Position numbers and translations under genes: made by a program | Part shown: positions 8,893 to 17,357 of the stretch, in pieces | Layout of the letters: every line of letters begins with the position of its first letter | Numbering within the stretch: position 1 is the first letter of the stretch | Assembly: GCF_003696345.1 (NCBI RefSeq) | Contig: NZ_RFLX01000002.1 | Span: 62,001 to 126,000 of the forward strand | Length of the DNA: 64,000 bases | Source of the DNA: Teichococcus wenyumeiae | Lineage (GTDB): Bacteria > Pseudomonadota > Alphaproteobacteria > Acetobacterales > Acetobacteraceae | Direction of reading: 5' to 3' | The notes under the pieces: generated by a model | Told to the model about the DNA's origin: nothing | Databases searched by the model: none | What the model saw: the letters and a program-made list of their open reading frames with translations, nothing else

Positions 8893-9040
8893 GCTTTCTT
8901 TCGGCCCCCACGATGCTCTGGCTTGCCGCGCGCCGGCCCGCTATGGGCTGGTGCTGCCTGGCCCGACGCGCCATCCTGCCCGGCGCAACCAATGCGCCCC
9001 GCAGCGCGTCGGGCTGTGAGTTCCGAGGAGTTCAGCACCC

Positions 9041-9721
9041 ATGCGCATCCTGCTGGTGGAGGATGATGCCGAAGTCGGCCGCTTCGTGAAGAAGGGGCTG
9101 CAGGAGGCCGGCCACACTGTTGAGCACGTGCCGAACGGCCGCGAGGGCCTGTTCATGGCGGCGGGCGAGAATTTCGACCTTCTGGTGCTGGACCGGATGC
9201 TGCCCGGCGGCATCGATGGCGTCCGGCTGGTCGAGACCCTGCGCGGCCAGGGCAACCACACCCCCGTCCTGTTCCTTTCCGCCCTGGCGGGCGTCGATGA
9301 GCGGGTAAAGGGCCTGAAGGCCGGCGGCGACGACTATCTGGTCAAGCCCTTCGCCTTCGCCGAGCTGCTGGCCCGCGTCGAGGCCCTGGGCCGCCGCCCC
9401 GCCGTCGATGCCCCGGCCACCCGGCTCAAGATCGCGGATCTGGAGTTGGACCTGCTGTCCCGCACCGTCACGCGCGGCGGCAAGCGGATCGACGTGCAGC
9501 CGCGCGAGTTCCGGCTGCTGGAGCACCTGATGCGCCATGCCGGACAGGTGGTCACCCGCACCATGCTGCTGGAGAAGGTCTGGGACTACCATTTCGACCC
9601 GCAGACCAATGTCATCGACGTGCATGTCTCCCGCCTGCGGCAGAAGCTGGACAAGGGCTTCGAGAAGCCGCTGATCCACACGGTGCGCAACGCCGGCTAC
9701 ATGATCCGCGCCGAGCCCTGA
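9041..9721 (+). CDS. OmpR/PhoB-family response regulator
   Basis: This is a 226-residue cytoplasmic DNA-binding regulator. The receiver domain has acidic residues Asp8/Asp9, phospho-acceptor Asp51 (LLVLDRMLPGG), Ser80 and Lys102 (DDYLVKPFAF). The C-terminal winged helix carries the OmpR-type signatures LLEHLMRHAGQVVTRTMLLEKVWDY and NVIDVHVSRLRQKLD, ending HTVRNAGYMI. It resembles CusR/TctD/QseB-type regulators. The sensor kinase starts one base after its stop, so the two form one operon. The start follows GAGGAG. The signal and target genes are unknown. Confidence 0.94.
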   Translation: MRILLVEDDAEVGRFVKKGLQEAGHTVEHVPNGREGLFMAAGENFDLLVLDRMLPGGIDGVRLVETLRGQGNHTPVLFLSALAGVDERVKGLKAGGDDYLVKPFAFAELLARVEALGRRPAVDAPATRLKIADLELDLLSRTVTRGGKRIDVQPREFRLLEHLMRHAGQVVTRTMLLEKVWDYHFDPQTNVIDVHVSRLRQKLDKGFEKPLIHTVRNAGYMIRAEP

Positions 9722-9722
9722 G

Positions 9723-11189
9723 ATGGCGCCCCCGCCGCATCCGCGGCCGGGCCACGCCGCCGGCCGTCCGCCGCCGCATCCGGTGCGGCGACGGGTGCAG
9801 CAGCATCCCGGCCCGCTGTGGCGGCTACTCTCCTCCACCTCCTTCCGCATCGCGCTGCTCTTCGCCACGCTGTTCCTGCTGGCGGGGCTGGCGTTTACCG
9901 GCGTGCTCTGGTGGGGCACCGCCGGCACGCTGGAACGGCAGATCGATGCCGCCATCCGCGCCGATGCCCTGGCCCTGGCCGAACGCTGGCGCGAGGCCGG
10001 CGACGACGCCGTGGCCGAGGCGATCAGCGAGCGCCTGGCCCTGGATGCCGAGGACCAGACCGCCTACCTGCTGACCGCCCCCGATGGCCGGCGGCTGGCC
10101 GGCAACCTGGAACAACTGCCGGAAGACTACCGCACCGATATCCAGTGGTATGCCATGACGCTGCTGCGCGACGGCATTCCCGGCGAGGCGCGGCTTTACG
10201 TGGTGCAGCTTCCCGATGGCTCGCATCTCGCGGTGGGGCGTGACGTGGGCGAGAAGCTGCGCCTGCGCGCCCTGCTGACCGAGGGGCTGGCATGGTCGGC
10301 CGGCGTCGCCATCCTCTTCGCCTTCGCCGGGGCCTGGCTGCTGCGCCGCTGGCTGGAGGAGCGGCTGATCCCCGCCACCGCCACCGCCGCGCTGATCGCC
10401 GGCGGCGATCTCTCACCTCGCGTGCCCCTGGCGGGGCGCGACGATGAATTCGAGGCGCTGGGCCGCAGCATGAACACCATGCTGGACCGCATCGCGCATC
10501 TGATGGAGGGGGTGCGCGGCGTCTCGGACGCCATCGCGCATGACCTGCGCACCCCCATCGCCCGCGCCCGCTCCCGACTGGAGGAGGCGCTGGAAACTTC
10601 CGACGACCCGGCGGCGCTGAAGGGGGCGCTGGAACGCGGCATCGCCGACCTCGACAATGTCACCCGCGTCTTCCAGGCCGTGCTGCGCATCGCGGAGGTA
10701 GAGGCCGGCGCCCGCCGCGCCGCCTTCGCGCCGCTGGACCTGGTGCCGCTGCTGGCCGATGCCGCCGAACTCTATGGCGCCACGGCGGAAGAGAATGGAC
10801 AGACGCTTCGTACCGAATGGCCCAAGTCCCTGCCCCTGACCGGCGACCGCGACCTGCTGCTGCAGGCCATCGCGAACCTGCTGGACAATGCGGTGAAGTT
10901 CACCGTCCCCGGCGGCACCATCACCCTCTCGGCCGAGATGCAGGAGGACGCGGTGCTGATCCGCGTCGCCGATGAGGGCCCCGGCCTTTCCGCGGAAGAC
11001 CGCCAGCGGGTGGGCGAGCGCTTCTTCCGCGCCGACAGCGCCCGCGCCACGCCCGGCTCGGGCCTTGGCATCTCGCTGGTGCGGGCGGTGGTGCAGCTGC
11101 ACGGCGGCATGCTCTGGTTCGAGGACGGCCAGGGCACGCAGCCGGACTACCCCGGACTGACGGTCTGTCTCGGCCTGCCGGTCGCATGA
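9723..11189 (+). CDS. Sensor histidine kinase paired with the OmpR-type regulator
   Basis: The 488-residue inner-membrane kinase has a Pro/His-rich cytoplasmic N-terminus. A first membrane helix lies at about 42-62, then a periplasmic domain of some 125 residues, a second helix at about 190-207 and a HAMP linker. The H-box is IAHDLRTPIARARSRLEEAL with phospho-acceptor His273. The ATPase domain has NLLDNAVKF (Asn385, Asn389), DEGPGLS and GSGLGIS. It autophosphorylates and should pass phosphate to the regulator just upstream. An internal start nearer the first helix cannot be excluded because the first 35 residues look non-conserved. Confidence 0.92.
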   Translation: MAPPPHPRPGHAAGRPPPHPVRRRVQQHPGPLWRLLSSTSFRIALLFATLFLLAGLAFTGVLWWGTAGTLERQIDAAIRADALALAERWREAGDDAVAEAISERLALDAEDQTAYLLTAPDGRRLAGNLEQLPEDYRTDIQWYAMTLLRDGIPGEARLYVVQLPDGSHLAVGRDVGEKLRLRALLTEGLAWSAGVAILFAFAGAWLLRRWLEERLIPATATAALIAGGDLSPRVPLAGRDDEFEALGRSMNTMLDRIAHLMEGVRGVSDAIAHDLRTPIARARSRLEEALETSDDPAALKGALERGIADLDNVTRVFQAVLRIAEVEAGARRAAFAPLDLVPLLADAAELYGATAEENGQTLRTEWPKSLPLTGDRDLLLQAIANLLDNAVKFTVPGGTITLSAEMQEDAVLIRVADEGPGLSAEDRQRVGERFFRADSARATPGSGLGISLVRAVVQLHGGMLWFEDGQGTQPDYPGLTVCLGLPVA

Positions 11190-11238
11190 CTGTGTCTTCA
11201 TCCGCCGCACACGCCCCGGCAGGGCGGGAGGCGGCAGG

Positions 11239-11505
11239 ATGCGCACCATGCCGCCACGCCTGTTCCTGTTGCTGCCCCTCCTGGCCAGCCTCCCTGGCAC
11301 GGCCGCGGCGGAAGCGTTGCGGACCGTGCCGCAGGATGTGAGCTATTGCCGCGAGCTGGCCGCCCGCCTCGCCCCGCTGCCGGGTGCGGAGAAGGAGCCC
11401 GCGCGCTCCCTGGCCGAGGAAGGCGTCCGCCTTTGCGATGACGGCTATGTCCGCACTGGCGTGGCCAAGCTGCGCCGGGCCCTGAAGGCGGCGCAGGGCC
11501 GCTAG
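11239..11505 (+). CDS. Small exported hypothetical protein
   Basis: The 88-residue protein starts with a clear Sec signal peptide (MRTMPPRLFLLLPLLASLPG, cleavage likely after TAAA). A short helical mature domain of about 64 residues follows, with two cysteines (SYCREL and VRLCDDGY) that could form a disulfide. I do not recognise the family. It follows the kinase by 49 bp and may be co-transcribed. Its TAG stop overlaps the TAG stop of the convergent phosphoesterase gene in a shared CTAG. Confidence 0.65.
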   Translation: MRTMPPRLFLLLPLLASLPGTAAAEALRTVPQDVSYCRELAARLAPLPGAEKEPARSLAEEGVRLCDDGYVRTGVAKLRRALKAAQGR

Positions 11506-12017
11506 GAAGGCGCCCTGCCGCGCCTCCGCGCCGCCTGCACCTCCGCCAGCGTCACCGGCCGGAAATCCCAGGCATCGACGCCGAGGTCCGCCTGCCGGGG
11601 CAGCGGCTTCAGCCGGCCATGACTATGGCCATGCAGGTTCCACCAGCCCTTGCCCATGTTGCGCCAGGTGCGGAAGGCATAGTGGCAGAGCACCAGCCCG
11701 GTGCCCTCCAGTTCCATCTCCCAGTAGGGCTGCACGCTCTCCCAGCCCGGCAGGGCCAGGGCGGCGGGGCCATCGTTGTTGCCGGTGATCAGGTGCTTCC
11801 GCCCGTGCAGCCGCTCCAGCAGCCCCCGCATGGCGTCCGGCTTCATGTTCAGCGCGAAGTCGCCCAGGTGCCAGACCTCGTCCTCCGGCCGCACGGTGGC
11901 ATTCCAGCGGGCCAGCATGGCGGCATCCATCTCCGCCACGCTGGCGAAGGGGCGGCGGTAGAGAGCGCGGGCGCCGGCATGGCCGAAATGCGTATCGGCG
12001 GTGAAGAAGACCGTCAT
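11502..12017 (-). CDS. Calcineurin-like metallophosphoesterase
   Basis: The 171-residue cytoplasmic protein keeps the metal-binding motifs of small phosphoesterases: DTHFGH, GDF, GNND, a lone His in LCHYAF and GHSH. Aspartates, Asn and His in these motifs would hold two metal ions. Members hydrolyse phosphodiesters or phosphomonoesters; the substrate is not known. The ATG at 12017 starts just before MTVFFTADTHF, which is where family proteins begin. A TTG 48 bp upstream is less likely. Confidence 0.88.
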   Translation of the reverse strand: MTVFFTADTHFGHAGARALYRRPFASVAEMDAAMLARWNATVRPEDEVWHLGDFALNMKPDAMRGLLERLHGRKHLITGNNDGPAALALPGWESVQPYWEMELEGTGLVLCHYAFRTWRNMGKGWWNLHGHSHGRLKPLPRQADLGVDAWDFRPVTLAEVQAARRRGRAPS

Positions 12018-12109
12018 GCCCGGCGCTGCAGCCCGCCGGCGCCGCCCGGCGTTCTGCCCGAACAAGAGATGGATTGGAGCAAGGCCATGTCCCCTGAGCG
12101 GAAGACGTC

Positions 12110-12277
12110 ATGAACAGCCCGGACCGCCAGAAGCCCGGCAACCACCCCGCCGCCCGCCCGGGGCAGGAGCCTGACCCGAAGGCCCAGAAGCCGGAATGGC
12201 GCCCCGGCGAGCCGGGCCTGCAGGGCGGCGCGCCGGACCAGGGCGCCACCAGCGGCACCGGCACCAGCCGGGGCTAG
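12110..12277 (+). CDS. Very small hydrophilic Pro/Gly-rich protein
   Basis: The 55-residue ORF begins MNSPDRQKPGNHPAARPGQE and ends GATSGTGTSRG. It has no hydrophobic core, cysteine, signal peptide or membrane segment, and should be disordered. A GGAAG lies seven bases before the ATG. Composition resembles the three tiny proteins at 23678-24287, which supports it being a real gene of that kind. Its stop is one base from the stop of the convergent SDR gene. Function is unknown. Confidence 0.5.
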   Translation: MNSPDRQKPGNHPAARPGQEPDPKAQKPEWRPGEPGLQGGAPDQGATSGTGTSRG

Positions 12278-12278
12278 C

Positions 12279-13325
12279 TCAGCGGCGGCGGCGGGGCGGC
12301 CGGGACGAGGCCACCAGGGCTGCCGGCGCCGCCAGCGCGGCGAGGCCGACCAGCCCCAGGGCGGCCAGCCCCAGCGTCAGCACGTCCCGCGCGCGGCTGG
12401 TGACGAATTCCCCCCGCGCCGGGTTCACCCGCTCCAGGAAGGGCCCGTCCACGCCGGGGTCGCCGATGCTGGGCTTGAAGAGATTGCCCTCGGGGTCCCT
12501 CGGCGTCCGCGCGGGGTCCAGCTGCGCGTCCCACATCTGCGAGGCCTTGTAGTCCGCGAAGGCGGGCGCCACGGCCTGCGCCGCCGCCATCTGCCAGGTG
12601 GAGCGGCCGACCCAGACCTCCCGCTGCCCCGACGCCACCGCCGCCAGGATGGCATTGGCGCAGAGCCGGGGATCGAAGACCGGGTCCGGCGCGTTCTGCG
12701 CCTGGCCCGTGTGGTTGCGGGCGATGCGGAACTGCGGCGTGTTCACCGCCGGCAGGTAGATGGTGCTGATGGTCACCACGCTGCCGTCATGCAGCAGTTC
12801 CGACCGCAGGGCATCCGAGAAGCCCTGCACCGCCGCCTTGGCGCCGCAATAGGCCGATTGCAGCGGCGCCGCCCGCAGCCCGAGGCCGGAGGAGACCTGC
12901 ACGATCCGCCCCCGGTTGCGCGGCTTCATGTAGCGCAGCGCCGCCAGGCTGCCGAAGACCTGCCCGTGATAGGTGACATCGGTGACGCGGCGGTATTCCT
13001 CCGGCGTGATCTCGGCGGCGGGGGACAGCACCGTCGCCATGGCATTGTTCACCCAGGCCTCGATGGGGCCAAGTTCCCGCTCGATCCGTGCCGCCGCCGC
13101 ATCCACAGCCGCCGCGTCGGCGACATCGGTGGGGATGGCCAGGGCACGCGCGCCCATGTCCTCCAGTTCCGCGCGGGTGGATTGCAGCCGCTCCTCCCCC
13201 CGCGCCAGCACGGCGACGGACCAGCCCGCGCGCGCGAAAGCCTGCGCGGTGGCACGGCCGATTCCCATGGTCCCACCGGTGACAACCGCCACCCTTGGGC
13301 GCGTGGTGAGGGCTGATGCGGACAT
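12279..13325 (-). CDS. Short-chain dehydrogenase/reductase with C-terminal membrane anchor
   Basis: The 348-residue protein has the SDR nucleotide motif VVTGGTMGIG, NNAMAT, and the catalytic Ser and YxxxK of VSSGLGLRAAPLQSAYCGAKAA. Residues up to about 250 form the Rossmann domain. The remaining part is an extra region that ends in one hydrophobic helix (LGLAALGLVGLAALAAPAAL) and the basic tail SSRPPRRRR, so it is probably anchored in the inner membrane facing the cytoplasm. The substrate is unknown. The start follows AGGAG. A longer frame would overlap the divergent MFS promoter. Confidence 0.87.
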   Translation of the reverse strand: MSASALTTRPRVAVVTGGTMGIGRATAQAFARAGWSVAVLARGEERLQSTRAELEDMGARALAIPTDVADAAAVDAAAARIERELGPIEAWVNNAMATVLSPAAEITPEEYRRVTDVTYHGQVFGSLAALRYMKPRNRGRIVQVSSGLGLRAAPLQSAYCGAKAAVQGFSDALRSELLHDGSVVTISTIYLPAVNTPQFRIARNHTGQAQNAPDPVFDPRLCANAILAAVASGQREVWVGRSTWQMAAAQAVAPAFADYKASQMWDAQLDPARTPRDPEGNLFKPSIGDPGVDGPFLERVNPARGEFVTSRARDVLTLGLAALGLVGLAALAAPAALVASSRPPRRRR

Positions 13326-13509
13326 ACGGCATTCTCCTGTGACTGCGGGATAAGAGCGCAGCCCCCGCAGCGTTGTGGCCCGCCCGGTCACAGCCTGGCG
13401 AGGCCCGCGCCGCCATCGGGCAGCCATGCGCCGCCCTGGGCTTGGCCGCGGCGCCATTGTCGCTAGCCTGGAGGCCACGGCAGCGCCGCCGCGCACAGGA
13501 CCCGATGGC

Positions 13510-14673
13510 ATGATGGTCAGAACCAAGCTCCACCCTGCCGCCCTGGCCGCGGGCGCCTGCCTGCTGTCCGGGATCGGGCTGGCGCGATTCGGCTATGTGC
13601 CGATGTTTCCCGCCATGGTGGAGGCCGGCTGGGTCGGCGGCGCGGGCGGCGGGCTGCTGGGGGCCTGCAACTTCGCCGGCTACCTGCTGGGCGCCATGCT
13701 CGGCCGCAGGATGGGGCGGTGGCTGGGCGTGCCGGGGGCGCTGGACCTTTGCATGGGGCTGCTGGTGCTCTCCTTCCTCGCCTGCGGCTGGCAGGGCGGG
13801 CTGGCCTGGCTGGCTTTCTGGCGCGCCCTGGCCGGCTTTGGCGGCGGCGTGCTGATGGCGGTCTCCGGCCCCGCCGCCCAGGCGGTGGTGCCGCCGGCGC
13901 AGCGCGGGCTGGCTGGGGGTGTGCTGACCTCCGGCGTCGGCGGCGGCGCGGCGCTGAGCGCCGTGGCGGTGCCGCTGCTGCTGCAAGGCGGCGTCGCCCT
14001 GGCCTGGGCCGGCATGGCGGCGCTGGTGGCGCTGATCTGGCTGGCCGCCCGCCCCTATTGGCCCAATCCCTCGGTGGAGACCCTGGCGCTGCCGCGCGGC
14101 CAGGCTCTGCCCCCGGCCGGGTGGCTGCTGGGGGCCTATGTCTTCTCGGCGGCCGGGATGGTGCCGCCGATGGTCTATACTGCCGACCTCGCGGTGCGCG
14201 GCCATGGTGCCGGGGCGGCGCTGGCCGGGCTGCTCTGGGTGCTCTTCGGCATCGGCGGCGTGGCGGGCACGCTGAGCGGCGGCGCCACGGCCGGGCGGAT
14301 CGGCGCCATGCCGGCGGCGCGGCTCTGGCTGCTGTTGCAGGTGGCGGCCATGGCCGCCGCGCTGGTGCCGGTGGGCTGGGGGCCCTGGGCGCTGCTGCTG
14401 ACGGCGCCGCTGTCCGGCTTCGCGGGCCTTGGCCTGACCGCCGTGACCCTGGCCGGTGCGCGGGAGATCGCCGGGCCGGCCTCCGCCATCCTGTGGGCGC
14501 GGGCCACGGTGCTCTATGCGCTGACCCAGGCCATCACCGGCTTCCTGCTGGCGGCGCTGTTCCGCTGGAGCGGCGACCAGCATGCCGCTGTCTTCGGCAC
14601 CGGGCTGCTGCTGTCCGCCATCGGGCTGGCTGTGGCGGTGCTGGCGCCGCGCAGGGCCTCACCCGTTTCTTGA
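13510..14673 (+). CDS. YbfB/YjiJ-type MFS transporter
   Basis: The 387-residue inner-membrane protein has about 12 helices. It shows the MFS_4 (YbfB/YjiJ) start LAAGACLLSGIGLARFGYVP, where the LARFGY element is typical, and Gly-rich GVLTSGVGGGAALSA later on. These proteins are uncharacterised members of the major facilitator superfamily. Two adjacent ATGs at 13510 and 13513 are the best start, because earlier in-frame codons encode an Arg-rich stretch with no family match. It is divergent from the SDR gene. Confidence 0.85.
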   Translation: MMVRTKLHPAALAAGACLLSGIGLARFGYVPMFPAMVEAGWVGGAGGGLLGACNFAGYLLGAMLGRRMGRWLGVPGALDLCMGLLVLSFLACGWQGGLAWLAFWRALAGFGGGVLMAVSGPAAQAVVPPAQRGLAGGVLTSGVGGGAALSAVAVPLLLQGGVALAWAGMAALVALIWLAARPYWPNPSVETLALPRGQALPPAGWLLGAYVFSAAGMVPPMVYTADLAVRGHGAGAALAGLLWVLFGIGGVAGTLSGGATAGRIGAMPAARLWLLLQVAAMAAALVPVGWGPWALLLTAPLSGFAGLGLTAVTLAGAREIAGPASAILWARATVLYALTQAITGFLLAALFRWSGDQHAAVFGTGLLLSAIGLAVAVLAPRRASPVS

Positions 14674-14739
14674 AGATCCGGCGGGTTGCCTGTGCGGCCC
14701 CGTTATGCTGCGTTGCAGCAACTCCTTCGGACAGCCACC

Positions 14740-16005
14740 ATGACGTTTTCTCCCTCCCCCGGCACGGCGTCGGGCGGTGCCCTCACGCTTTCGCCCGCCC
14801 GCGCCAAGCTGGTGATCCTGGCCCTCGCGATGGGTGGCTTCGCCATCGGCATCGGCGAATTCGCGGTGATGAGCCTGATGCCGAACATCGCCGGCAACAT
14901 GGATGTCAGCCTGCCGCAGGGCAGCCACATGATCAGCGCCTATGCCCTGGGCGTCGTGGTCGGCGCGCCGGTCATCGCCGTGCTGGCGGCGCGGCTGCCG
15001 CGCCACCTGCTGCTGATCGGGCTGATGCTGCTCTATGCGCTGGGGCATCTCGCCAGCGCCACCGCCAGCGGCTTCGACTGGCTGGTGGGCTTCCGCTTCG
15101 TCTCCGGCCTGCCGCATGGGGCTTATTTCGGCATCGCCTCGCTGGTGGCGGCCTCCCTGGCGCCGCCGGACCGGCGCGCCCGCGCGGTGGCCCAGGTCAT
15201 GCTGGGGCTGACGCTGGCGACCCTGGCCGGTGTGCCGCTGGCCAATTGGATGGGCCAGTTCCTCGGCTGGCGCGCGTCCTTTGGCCTGGTGGGCGGGCTG
15301 GCGCTGCTGACGGCGCTGCTGCTGGCGTTGTTTGCCCCGCGTGGCGGTGCCGCCGCGGCCGCCACCAGCCCCTTGCAGGAACTGGGCGCGCTGCGGAAGC
15401 CGCAGGTGCTGCTGACCATCGCCACCGGCGCCGTGGGCTTCGGCGGCATGTTCGCCGTCTATACCTATCTGGAGCCGACGCTGGTGCAGGTGGCCAGCGC
15501 CCCGGCCAGTGTGCTGCCGCTGATGCTGATGGTCTTCGGCCTGGGCATGGTGGTGGGCAATATCGGCGGCGGCTGGGTGGCGGACCGGGCGCTGATGCCC
15601 GCCATCGCCGGCATCCTGCTCTGGATCTTCTTTGCCTGCCTGCTGGTGCTGGTCACCGCCGGCAATGTCTGGGCGCTGGGGCTGAACGTCTTCCTGATCG
15701 GCTGCGGCGTGGCGCTCGGCGCCGGCCTGCAGACGCGGCTGATGGACGTGGCGCAGGAAGCCCAGACCCTGGCCGCCGCCATGAACCACAGCGCGCTGAA
15801 CATCGCCAATGCGCTGGGCCCCTGGCTGGGCGGCATGGCCATCGCCGCCGGCTATGGCTGGACCTCCACCGGCTGGGTGGGCGCGCTGCTCAGCGCCGCC
15901 GGGCTGGCGATCTTCCTGTGTTCCTGGGCGCTGGAGCGGCGGGCGAAAGCCGCCCCCGCTCAGCCGCCCTTTGGGCCGGCGACGGGCAGCTTCCAGCCCC
16001 GGTAG
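14740..16005 (+). CDS. MFS drug/sugar efflux permease (DHA1, AraJ/YdhP type)
   Basis: This is a 421-residue transporter with 12 predicted helices. It shows GGFAIGIGEFAVMSLMPNIA in helix 1 and RFVSGLPHGAYFGIASLVAA with the Asp/Arg loop PPDRRARAVA, as in DHA1 efflux proteins of the AraJ/YdhP group. The ATG at 14740 follows ACAGCC. A small perfect hairpin TGCTGC-GTT-GCAGCA at 14706-14720 lies 19 bp upstream and could be regulatory. The last 46 bp overlap the end of the convergent YicG-type gene. Confidence 0.88.
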   Translation: MTFSPSPGTASGGALTLSPARAKLVILALAMGGFAIGIGEFAVMSLMPNIAGNMDVSLPQGSHMISAYALGVVVGAPVIAVLAARLPRHLLLIGLMLLYALGHLASATASGFDWLVGFRFVSGLPHGAYFGIASLVAASLAPPDRRARAVAQVMLGLTLATLAGVPLANWMGQFLGWRASFGLVGGLALLTALLLALFAPRGGAAAAATSPLQELGALRKPQVLLTIATGAVGFGGMFAVYTYLEPTLVQVASAPASVLPLMLMVFGLGMVVGNIGGGWVADRALMPAIAGILLWIFFACLLVLVTAGNVWALGLNVFLIGCGVALGAGLQTRLMDVAQEAQTLAAAMNHSALNIANALGPWLGGMAIAAGYGWTSTGWVGALLSAAGLAIFLCSWALERRAKAAPAQPPFGPATGSFQPR

Positions 16006-16598
16006 AGCGCCATCAGGCGCAGGAAGACACAGAGCGCGACCCCGGCCAGCGCCGCCGGGGTCGGCGGCCAGCCGAATTGGTAGCCGGCCACCACCGCCAT
16101 GGCACCGGCCAGCGCGGCCAGGGCATAGATATTGGCCACCAGCACGGTGGGCACCTCCGCCGTCAGCACGTCCCGCGCCATGCCGCCGCCGATGCCGCTG
16201 ATCATCCCCAGCACCGCCGCCATGGGCCAGTTGATGCCATGGGCGAGGGCCTTCTGCGTGCCGGCCACGGCGAAGACGCCCAGGCCCGCGGCGTCGAAGA
16301 ACTGCACCGGGTGCCGCAGCCGGCCCAGCAAGGGATGAAACTGGAAGACCAGCAGCCCGGCCACCAGCGCCAGGGCCAGGTTGTGCCAGCTTGCGACGGA
16401 GGCCGGCGGCAGCGCGCCGATCAGCACATCCCGCAGGATGCCGCCGGAGACCGCCGTGACAAAGGCCAGAACCAGCACGCCGAACAGGTCCATGCGCCGC
16501 TGCACGCCCAGCGCCGCCCCGCTGATCGCGAAGACAAAGGTGCCGATCAGGTCGAGGGCATTGACCAGCACCACAGCAGGTTGGAGGCCCGTCAGCAT
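15960..16598 (-). CDS. YicG/UPF0126 (TRIC-type) membrane protein
   Basis: The 212-residue inner-membrane protein has about seven helices in two repeated halves. The repeats are NALDLIGTFVFAISGAALG with GGILRDVLIG, and DAAGLGVFAVAGTQKAL with GGGMARDVLT, the duplicated UPF0126 domain. The family is related to trimeric intracellular cation channels, and some members have been linked to glycine uptake. Both repeats keep the GGxxRDVL element. The gene overlaps the MFS gene tail to tail by 46 bp. Confidence 0.88.
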   Translation of the reverse strand: MLTGLQPAVVLVNALDLIGTFVFAISGAALGVQRRMDLFGVLVLAFVTAVSGGILRDVLIGALPPASVASWHNLALALVAGLLVFQFHPLLGRLRHPVQFFDAAGLGVFAVAGTQKALAHGINWPMAAVLGMISGIGGGMARDVLTAEVPTVLVANIYALAALAGAMAVVAGYQFGWPPTPAALAGVALCVFLRLMALYRGWKLPVAGPKGG

Positions 16599-16614
16599 CG
16601 GCGGGCCGGCGCCC

Positions 16615-17349
16615 TCAGCCTTCCAGCTCGTGCGACAGGGCGATCAGGTCCCGCGTGTGGGAATGGGTTGCCTGCCCGGCGCGGAGCTGCTGCTCGGACA
16701 GGATCTCGACGATCCGGCCGCCCTGCATCACCGCCAGCCGCTCGCACAGATGCCCCACCACCGCCAGGTTGTGCGAGACCAGGATACAGGTGAGCTGCCG
16801 CGCCTGCCGCAGGTCGGCCAGCAGGTTCAGCACCTCCGCCTGCACGGAAACGTCGAGCGCGCTGGTCGGCTCATCCAGCAGCAGCACGGAAGGATCGGCG
16901 ATCAGCGCGCGGGCGATGGCCACGCGCTGCCGCTGCCCGCCGGAAAGCTGGTGCGGATAACGGAAGCGCGCCGTGCGCGGCAGCGCCACCTCCTCCAATG
17001 CGCGGGTGATGCGCGTCTCGGCATCCGGCACACCATGGATGGCCAGCGGCTCGGCCAGGATGCGGTCCACCGTCTGGCGCGGGTGCAGCGAGCCATAGGG
17101 GTCCTGGAAGACCATCTGCACCTTGCGGAAGAAGGCGCGGTCCCGCTTGTGGCCCAGTTGCTGGCCGTCGATCCTCAGCGTGCCGTCCCAGCTATCGACC
17201 AGCCCGGCCAGGCAGCGCAGCACGGTGGATTTGCCGGAACCGGACTCGCCCACCAGCCCGAAGGTCTCCCCCGGCGCCACGCTGAAGGAGACGTTGTGGA
17301 CGACCTGGTTGTCGCCGAAATGGACGTTGAGGCGGCCGGCCTCGATCAT
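16615..17349 (-). CDS. Peptide-type ABC importer, second ATPase (DppF/OppF-like)
   Basis: This is a 244-residue ATPase with Walker A GLVGESGSGKS, Q-loop VFQDPYGSLHPRQT, signature LSGGQRQRVAIARAL, Walker B VLLLDEPTSALD and H-loop SHNLAVVGHLC. It should power uptake of peptides, opines or related solutes with the four genes upstream. Starting at the ATG 17349 leaves 8 bp to the previous stop; a start at 17379 would overlap the partner gene by 22 bp. Length is close to the minimal ATPase domain, so the C-terminal extension of classical DppF is short. Confidence 0.9.
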   Translation of the reverse strand: MIEAGRLNVHFGDNQVVHNVSFSVAPGETFGLVGESGSGKSTVLRCLAGLVDSWDGTLRIDGQQLGHKRDRAFFRKVQMVFQDPYGSLHPRQTVDRILAEPLAIHGVPDAETRITRALEEVALPRTARFRYPHQLSGGQRQRVAIARALIADPSVLLLDEPTSALDVSVQAEVLNLLADLRQARQLTCILVSHNLAVVGHLCERLAVMQGGRIVEILSEQQLRAGQATHSHTRDLIALSHELEG

Positions 17350-17357
17350 CGCCTGGC

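Noticed and set aside
13719-16793. 1024-codon open frame on the plus strand across two MFS genes and the YicG-type gene
   Set aside because: The product is Arg/Ala/Gly-rich without domains and covers three well-supported genes in other frames; a GC-rich artefact.
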